NCBI RefSeq assembly: GCF_010119385.1
Contig: NZ_VFIE01000024.1
Location: forward strand, 25,341-89,340
Length of the DNA stretch: 64,000 nt
From: Nesterenkonia haasae
GTDB taxonomy: Bacteria; Actinomycetota; Actinomycetes; Actinomycetales; Micrococcaceae
Direction of reading: 5' to 3'
Positions within the stretch are counted from its first letter, which is position 1. Each line of letters opens with the position of its first letter. Position numbers and translations under genes: made by a program. Shown here in pieces: positions 59,192 through 64,000 of the stretch. The notes under the pieces were generated by a model. That model had not been told where the DNA came from. It ran no database searches and was given only the letters and a program-made list of their open reading frames with translations.

Positions 59192-60088
59192 ATGAATACT
59201 GACCATCTGCGGGCTTTTGTGCTCGCTGTCGACGAAGGTACGTTCGACTCGGCGGCGGCTCTGCTGCTCATTTCAGGTTCAGCGTTCTCGCAGAGGATCA
59301 AGGCCCTCGAGAAGGAGGTCGGCCAAGTCCTGCTCACTCGCACAATCCCCGTCAGACCTACGGAATCCGGAGAGCAGCTGCTGCGGATCGCACGGCAGAC
59401 GATTCTGCTGGAGGATGAGGCTCGCCGCAGCCTGGGCTTCCGCGGGTCTTCGCCTAATTTTCGTCCCACTATCACGCTCGCTGTAGCGGTGAATGCGGAC
59501 TCACTCTCCAGCTGGTTCATCCGTGTGCTCCAGGAAGCTGCAACCTGGGACGATGTGGAAATTCACGTCCACGCAGAGGACCAGCAGCACACGGATGAGC
59601 TGCTGCGCAACGGGACTGTGGCTGCGGCGGTCACCGAAAACCCTGCTCCTGTGTCCGGGTGCCGTTCACAACCGCTTGGCACTATCCGATACTGGCCCGT
59701 TGCCAGCTCAGAGCTATTGGACCGGCACCGAGGAGATGACGGTGAGGTCGACTGGGCGCGAGTTCCGCAGATAGATTTCAGTGTCCGTGACGCCACTCAG
59801 CGCAACGCGCTCGCACGACTCAGTGCAACACCTGCAGTCACACACCTGTTGCCATCGGTTCAGGCCTACAACGCCGGAGTCGGGTATGGCCTGGGGTGGG
59901 GCATGATTCCGGAGTCCATGCTGCCTGCTGGTGTGCTGGAGGGTGAACACCCCGATCTGGTCGTCATCTCCGAGATCGGGGTGGAGGACGTCCCGCTGCA
60001 TTGGCAGCACTGGACCACTACGACTCCGGCCCTGGACCGCCTCAGTGCCGCCGTCCAGCGCTCCGCTGAGCGTTTCCTCAACGGCTGA
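59192..60088 (+). CDS. lysG: LysR-family regulator LysG/ArgP
   Basis: The 298-residue regulator opens with MNTDHLRAFVLAVDEGTFDSAAALLLISGSAFSQRIKALE, the ArgP/LysG helix-turn-helix, and has a LysR substrate-binding domain (about 92-295). It senses intracellular basic amino acids and turns on lysE, which is divergent from it. GGTGAGA precedes the ATG. No other exporter in the window has this partner. Confidence 0.92.
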   Translation: MNTDHLRAFVLAVDEGTFDSAAALLLISGSAFSQRIKALEKEVGQVLLTRTIPVRPTESGEQLLRIARQTILLEDEARRSLGFRGSSPNFRPTITLAVAVNADSLSSWFIRVLQEAATWDDVEIHVHAEDQQHTDELLRNGTVAAAVTENPAPVSGCRSQPLGTIRYWPVASSELLDRHRGDDGEVDWARVPQIDFSVRDATQRNALARLSATPAVTHLLPSVQAYNAGVGYGLGWGMIPESMLPAGVLEGEHPDLVVISEIGVEDVPLHWQHWTTTTPALDRLSAAVQRSAERFLNG

Positions 60089-60102
60089 CGCCGCGTGCGG
60101 AG

Positions 60103-61359
60103 TCAGTGATCGCTCCTTCTGACGCGTTCCACCAGAGCAGCGAGGTTACGGATGAACACAATTAGCCACGCGAAGAGGATGGCTGCTCCCACTAGCTCCA
60201 AAGAGGTGAGATTCCAGTAGTTGACGGGCATCCACAGCAGGAACGCGAAGACCAGCCCTGCCGCCGCGACAAAGCTCAGCAGATAGAACGAGCGCGGAAA
60301 ACCAGGCAGCAGGTACGGCACAGCGAGCAGAATGAAGAGGAAGCTCAAGCCGAAGATGCCCGTGACCAGACTATGCAGATCGTGATGAACATTGATCGGC
60401 ACCAGTCCCACCCCTGCCAGGGAAAGCCCCATCACGATCATCACGACCCGAAGCAAAGCGATCCGCGGGGTGCGGAAGTGACCCGACAGAGCGTTGGCGA
60501 CCCGAGTGCGCCGCCGCACCTTGCCGGTAGAGCTGCGGTCCTCATTCGCCCGGTCAGCCAACCGCCTGGCGACTCTGACGCGTTCGTGGCTCGCCCAGAT
60601 CTCCAAATCACGAGTGATGAACGCCGTCAGCGTGGTGATAATAATGCCTGAAACGACCAGCGTGGTGTTGAAGGTCCAGAAGCTGGTGAGCCCCGCCTGT
60701 CCCGTGCCGAGCTCTGAGAACATCACATGCCACCAGAAAGGGTTCTCCGCGAAAATCATCGATACCAACACCCCGGAGGCCATGAACACGGCCAGCAGGG
60801 TGGAGAGCGAGAACGCCGTGATGCGAGCACCCGAGTTGAAGCTGAAGTAGGCTGCCACTCCCCCGACCACCGCCAGCAGAACCGCTCCAGCTATATGGTC
60901 AACGGTCAGGCCGATGAACGCTTCCTGGAAGACGCGGAAGATACCGAGGGATCCCATCACAGCAATCGACGAGTGCACCACCAGGAGCGCAAGAATGTCA
61001 ATCAGCTGCCGGAGTTTGGGGCGCTGTCCAATCCAGATATTCGCCATTCGGGCATTGAGCGAGTACCCCAGCAGGAAGGCCAGCCCGGCAGTCACTCCCC
61101 CGATCACAGCCCCATAGAACTGGATCGACTCATCACCCGCTAACGGAGGACGGTGGTCGTAGAAGACCACCAGTCCGAGTAACAGTCCCAGCAACCCTCC
61201 GCTGAGTGCGGACCAGATCGCTCGGGCCTCAATAAGGACCTGGAGCCTGGCCTGGGTCTCCGCCTGCTGGGTGGTGGCCATCGCTGGATGAGCGGACTCT
61301 TCCTGCGCCGCGCTGACAGCAAGTTCTCGCGCCCGACCAGATCTGCGGATGGATGTCAC
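60103..61359 (-). CDS. Multi-pass membrane protein of unknown function
   Basis: The 418-residue protein has about ten hydrophobic segments, a polar N-terminal extension of roughly 45 residues and a central basic cytoplasmic loop (residues 245-285, with RVRVARRLADRANEDRSSTGKVRRRTRVAN). It resembles the loosely defined DUF998/Frag1-type membrane proteins but I cannot assign it. A GTG start at 61359 has GGAGG immediately before it; an ATG at 61281 is possible. It converges on lysG with 14 bases between stops. Confidence 0.75.
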   Translation of the reverse strand: MTSIRRSGRARELAVSAAQEESAHPAMATTQQAETQARLQVLIEARAIWSALSGGLLGLLLGLVVFYDHRPPLAGDESIQFYGAVIGGVTAGLAFLLGYSLNARMANIWIGQRPKLRQLIDILALLVVHSSIAVMGSLGIFRVFQEAFIGLTVDHIAGAVLLAVVGGVAAYFSFNSGARITAFSLSTLLAVFMASGVLVSMIFAENPFWWHVMFSELGTGQAGLTSFWTFNTTLVVSGIIITTLTAFITRDLEIWASHERVRVARRLADRANEDRSSTGKVRRRTRVANALSGHFRTPRIALLRVVMIVMGLSLAGVGLVPINVHHDLHSLVTGIFGLSFLFILLAVPYLLPGFPRSFYLLSFVAAAGLVFAFLLWMPVNYWNLTSLELVGAAILFAWLIVFIRNLAALVERVRRSDH

Positions 61360-61439
61360 CCCTCCAGATCTATCAGATCCAGCTGGGACAGGGTAAGTCG
61401 AACCTTTGCCCTTGCCTGAAGCAAGGATAGGGTCCGCCT

Positions 61440-61928
61440 ATGGAACCAGTACGCAATGAGGCAGGTCCCCACGTGGTGTCGTACTCGATCATGGTGGCTG
61501 CCCCGGCTGATGAGCTCTATGCCTTAGTGACGAACCCGCACCGACATCATGAGTTCGATGGCTCGGAAACTGTGCAGGCAGGAGCTCGCGGGCCGCACGA
61601 ACTCACTGTAGGGTCGCGATTCAGCGTGCATATGCGCAAGTTTGGTATCCCCTACCGGCTCCAGCTCCACGTGACACAGGCCCAACGCCCCTCATCGATC
61701 TCACCCGGCGTGGTGGAGTGGCGCCAACCCACCGGCCACCGCTGGCGTTGGGAGTTCAAGCCGCAGGACGAGGCCGCGACCCTGGTGACCGAAAGCTACG
61801 ACGCCTCACTTCAGTGGCGCGTGGTTCGCACCGGGCTCGGGCTTGCCAAAGTGCCGGAGGCAAACGCAGAGAGCATCCAGGCCTCATTACGTCAGATGTC
61901 GGAATCTTTCCCCAACACCAGCACCTGA
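61440..61928 (+). CDS. SRPBCC (START/polyketide cyclase-like) family protein
   Basis: The 162-residue protein has the typical opening VVSYSIMVAAPADELYALVTNPHRHHEFDGSET of the SRPBCC helix-grip fold, then GSRFSVHMRKFGIPYRLQLHVT, WRWEFKPQDEAATLVTESYD and a C-terminal helix. Such proteins bind hydrophobic ligands. The substrate is unknown. It is followed 173 bases later by a CGNR regulator in the same orientation and may have its own promoter. Confidence 0.85.
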   Translation: MEPVRNEAGPHVVSYSIMVAAPADELYALVTNPHRHHEFDGSETVQAGARGPHELTVGSRFSVHMRKFGIPYRLQLHVTQAQRPSSISPGVVEWRQPTGHRWRWEFKPQDEAATLVTESYDASLQWRVVRTGLGLAKVPEANAESIQASLRQMSESFPNTST

Positions 61929-62101
61929 CCAGTACATTTCCCCAGGTCAGGGAGGTTCAGGCTACACTGTGAGGTCTGCGCGGTTCGACACCTCCGTCAT
62001 GGGCGACGGAAGTGTTGAGTTTGCGCTACACCGTTGCACCTATCAACGCCCGGGCTGCCGTTCCAGCTGGAGGGCGTTTCCATATTTAGCAGGAGAACTG
62101 C

Positions 62102-62866
62102 ATGTTTAACCCAGAAATTAACCGTGCTCTGATCGCCGCATCAGATCTGATCAATTCGGCCGAGGGCCTCAAGAGCGCGAAACCATCACCCGATACTCTG
62201 GACTCCGTTGAGGGACTCAGCACGTACCTCAGTGAGCGCGAATCCGAGCTCGAGTGGCCGACCACGACGGTCAACCGACGACAGCTGGAGAAGGTCCGGG
62301 CCCTGCGGAATCAGTTGCAAACGTTGTGGTCAGCCGCCCCGGTCATTGCGCCCAAAGAGCTGGACATTATCAACGACTTGCTCGAGGGGGTGGGCATCCG
62401 GATCGTCACTGGTGAGGTCGGTGAAGGTTCTGCGTTCCGTGAGCGGCCCATACCAGTCTCCGATCAGATCAGTGATGTCATGACAGCGACCATCGCAGCT
62501 GCTCTGACGTATCTCGTCACCAATGAGGAGACCGGCCGACTGCGCATCTGTCGGGGGGATGACTGCGAGGCTGCGATTGTGGACTTGACCCGCAACCGTT
62601 CCAAACTGTTCTGTGACTTTGGAAATTGCGCCAACCGTGCCCATGTCAGGGCTTACCGGGCACGCCAGGCTGCAAGAAAGGATGAGGAGACGACGCCTGG
62701 GAGGGCGCGCCCTCGACTCACCAAGCCCTCCGCGGCCGAAAAGGCTGACCAGCTGAATCGGCCAACCTCAGCCACCGCGATTGCAGCCAAAGAGTTCCGT
62801 GATCGTATGCGCGAAGAACTTATGCAGAAGCGTCAGGAAAGCTCCAAGGCGACGAAGCAGGCCTGA
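62102..62866 (+). CDS. CGNR/ABATE zinc-finger protein with charged C-terminal tail
   Basis: The 254-residue protein has an ABATE domain (about 1-150), a CGNR-type finger (155-195) with C-x4-C in CRGDDCEAA and C-x4-C in FCDFGNCANRAHVR, where the CGNR motif reads CANR, and a Lys/Arg/Glu-rich tail of about 55 residues to the end. The tail is not part of the family core and might bind nucleic acid. AGGAGA precedes the ATG. It ends before a clear terminator at 62888-62932. It is the second member of this family in the window. Confidence 0.82.
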   Translation: MFNPEINRALIAASDLINSAEGLKSAKPSPDTLDSVEGLSTYLSERESELEWPTTTVNRRQLEKVRALRNQLQTLWSAAPVIAPKELDIINDLLEGVGIRIVTGEVGEGSAFRERPIPVSDQISDVMTATIAAALTYLVTNEETGRLRICRGDDCEAAIVDLTRNRSKLFCDFGNCANRAHVRAYRARQAARKDEETTPGRARPRLTKPSAAEKADQLNRPTSATAIAAKEFRDRMREELMQKRQESSKATKQA

Positions 62867-62887
62867 CCCCCGAACCAGTCAGGCGTA

Positions 62888-62932
62888 CCCCGTCGAAGCC
62901 CGCTGCACGAGCCTGGGCTACGGCGGGGTTTT
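62888..62932 (+). terminator. Rho-independent terminator after the CGNR gene
   Basis: CCCCG and related bases (62888-62901) pair with 62915-62928 with one mismatch and one G-T pair over a 13-base loop, and TTTT follows. It ends the CGNR transcript 21 bases after the stop codon. Confidence 0.8.
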
Positions 62933-62990
62933 GCGCTTCTGGTCTGGCACTCCTGCTCTGCAGGAGCTCAGCTGGCCCGCTGGTTAGCTG

Positions 62991-63416
62991 CTAGTGCTCT
63001 GAGCGGCGACCGTAGGGCGGGTCGTCTGCGGTCCCACCACGCTTCTGAGCCTCTTCTTCGGCCTTGCGCCGGCGTGCCTTCTCCCGGCGCTCTGCCACCT
63101 GCTCACGGTAGAGCTCCTCGGATATCCGGTTGACGCCCCCTCCCTGGGAGAGTTCCTCCGGATTTTCGCGCGAGGCCAACTGCAGCATTGACACGAGCAG
63201 GAGGCTCACGATGAAGACGATGCCGAATGCCAGCAGCGACAAGTTGATCGGGTTGTCCAAACCAGCGGAGTCATGCTCCACACGTGGGTTATCTGATCCT
63301 CCGGAGGAGACGATCAGCGCGACAAATCCCGCCACTGCGGCCAGCGCAAAGGAGAAGATCAGCGGAGCTTTGACCGTCTCCAGCAGGGAGCGGCGCTCCT
63401 TGGGGTCTTCTTGCAC
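62991..63416 (-). CDS. Small two-helix membrane protein of unknown function
   Basis: The 141-residue protein has a short polar start, a hydrophobic helix (residues 17-37), a polar loop, a second helix (57-78) and a long Lys/Arg/Glu-rich C-terminal tail (about 95-141) that is probably coiled. It starts with GTG at 63416. No family is recognised. It lies 77 bases downstream of the gene at 63493 in the same orientation and may be in the same operon. Confidence 0.75.
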   Translation of the reverse strand: MQEDPKERRSLLETVKAPLIFSFALAAVAGFVALIVSSGGSDNPRVEHDSAGLDNPINLSLLAFGIVFIVSLLLVSMLQLASRENPEELSQGGGVNRISEELYREQVAERREKARRRKAEEEAQKRGGTADDPPYGRRSEH

Positions 63417-63492
63417 GTGGCGGGGTGTCCTTTGCGCGAATTGGGTGTTGCCTTATGCCAATTCTACGCTGAGTAGAAGTAGCCTCGCATCT

Positions 63493-63993
63493 TTACTGCG
63501 GTTTGCGAGACTCGTGAGTGAGTCCCGCGGCCGAGATCAGCAGTAGGACGGCCATAATAATCACGCCGGTGCCGGAAATTCCAAGGATCCCGTGCGGGTC
63601 CAGCCCTACCCCGACAAAGAGGCCCACGCCGGTGAGGGTGCCGACGACACCGAGAATCACATGGTCACGGGAGGGTATGAACTCTGCCCGAACCTTCAGC
63701 CCGCCGTAGAGTTCGCAGACTCCCATGATGAGAAACCCTACGCCGGCAGTGATGGCGAGGGCCGCAGTAGAGGTCGCGAACAGGGCGGCGATGCCGGAAA
63801 AGACCCAGGCGGCAGCGCCCAGGGCTGCTGCGCCGGTGAGAGCCGGCGGCACGTGTTCAGTCTTGACGTAGTCCCAGACGGCAGTTGCGCACAGGATGAA
63901 AAAGACGGCTAGGGCTATCCGTGCCACGGTCATCGTCTCCGTGGTCCAGAAGATGGTGAAGATGGCGAAAACGGTGGTGACCACAGCACGCAT
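63493..63993 (-). CDS. Multi-helix membrane protein, possibly continuing past the edge
   Basis: The 166-residue frame has five to six hydrophobic segments with little soluble sequence. The frame remains open upstream of the ATG at 63993 to the window edge, so the true start may lie outside; an internal ATG at residue 21 is another option. It resembles DUF308/HdeD-like small membrane proteins in its repeated alanine-glycine helices, but the match is weak. No catalytic motif is visible. Confidence 0.65.
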   Translation of the reverse strand: MRAVVTTVFAIFTIFWTTETMTVARIALAVFFILCATAVWDYVKTEHVPPALTGAAALGAAAWVFSGIAALFATSTAALAITAGVGFLIMGVCELYGGLKVRAEFIPSRDHVILGVVGTLTGVGLFVGVGLDPHGILGISGTGVIIMAVLLLISAAGLTHESRKPQ

Positions 63994-64000
63994 CCATGCG

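Noticed and set aside
1..64000. CRISPR arrays, tRNA or rRNA genes, transposases, phage genes
   Set aside because: None were recognised; the short repeats present are operator or terminator palindromes.

Overview
The window looks like chromosomal DNA from a moderately high-GC actinobacterium, most likely a member of the Micrococcales (Micrococcaceae, Nesterenkonia or Brevibacterium type). The clues are the actinobacterial family mix (PucR, a Corynebacterium-type IolR with its box, the Cgl0159-type inositol aldolase, CGNR/ABATE regulators, DUF3253), GGAGG-type ribosome binding sites, frequent ATGA/GTGA overlaps, and hairpin terminators with short or absent T tracts. The very acidic exported binding proteins (10.8 kb and 37.7 kb) hint at a halotolerant lifestyle; this is inference. 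I see no rRNA, tRNA, transposase, prophage or CRISPR array.

Layout. 0-7.3 kb: a phospholipase D-type cardiolipin synthase, a cyclodeaminase-family protein, an ABC transporter joined to a DesK/NarL-type two-component system, and a tandem universal stress protein. 7.9-18.2 kb: a catabolic island with a TRAP transporter, an amidase-signature hydrolase and an M20 carbamoylase on the minus strand, then a PucR regulator, then a CoA-acylating semialdehyde dehydrogenase and an omega-aminotransferase on the plus strand. Two matched inverted repeats with the same 17-nt spacing sit in front of the two arms. The simplest reading is import and breakdown of an N-carbamoyl or amide derivative of a beta-amino acid to acetyl-CoA or propionyl-CoA. 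18.2-20.3 kb: a small GntR regulator coupled to a membrane protein behind a 45-bp operator-like palindrome.

20.4-26.7 kb: an APC amino-acid permease, an FCD-type GntR regulator, a class III CoA-transferase, glutaryl-CoA dehydrogenase and a GabT-type aminotransferase. Together these suggest 5-aminovalerate/glutarate (lysine-derived) catabolism. 26.8-33.8 kb: accessory genes, including an orphan cyanophycin-synthetase-like ATP-grasp protein with an AT-rich segment, a small protein plus FHA protein pair, a CGNR regulator divergent from an MFS transporter, a NucS-like nuclease, and an NmrA/HxlR divergent pair.

33.9-48.6 kb: a full myo-inositol regulon. It has iolR-iolB-iolG on the plus strand, an ABC importer on the minus strand, and a seven-gene catabolic operon (TIM-barrel dehydratase/isomerase, IolC, Cgl0159-type aldolase, IolD, IolA and two more Gfo/Idh/MocA dehydrogenases). 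Three exact matches to the Corynebacterium IolR box lie in front of the three transcription units. 48.6-64 kb: mixed housekeeping and stress genes: DoxX, aldo/keto reductase, succinate-semialdehyde dehydrogenase, a previously easy-to-miss 56-residue membrane protein beside an Asp23-like protein, MarR, small multidrug export, an LLM flavin monooxygenase, a phytoene-desaturase-like flavoprotein, the LysE/LysG exporter-regulator pair, a second CGNR protein and several membrane proteins of unknown function.

All assignments come from reading the sequence and from memory of protein families; no database search was run.
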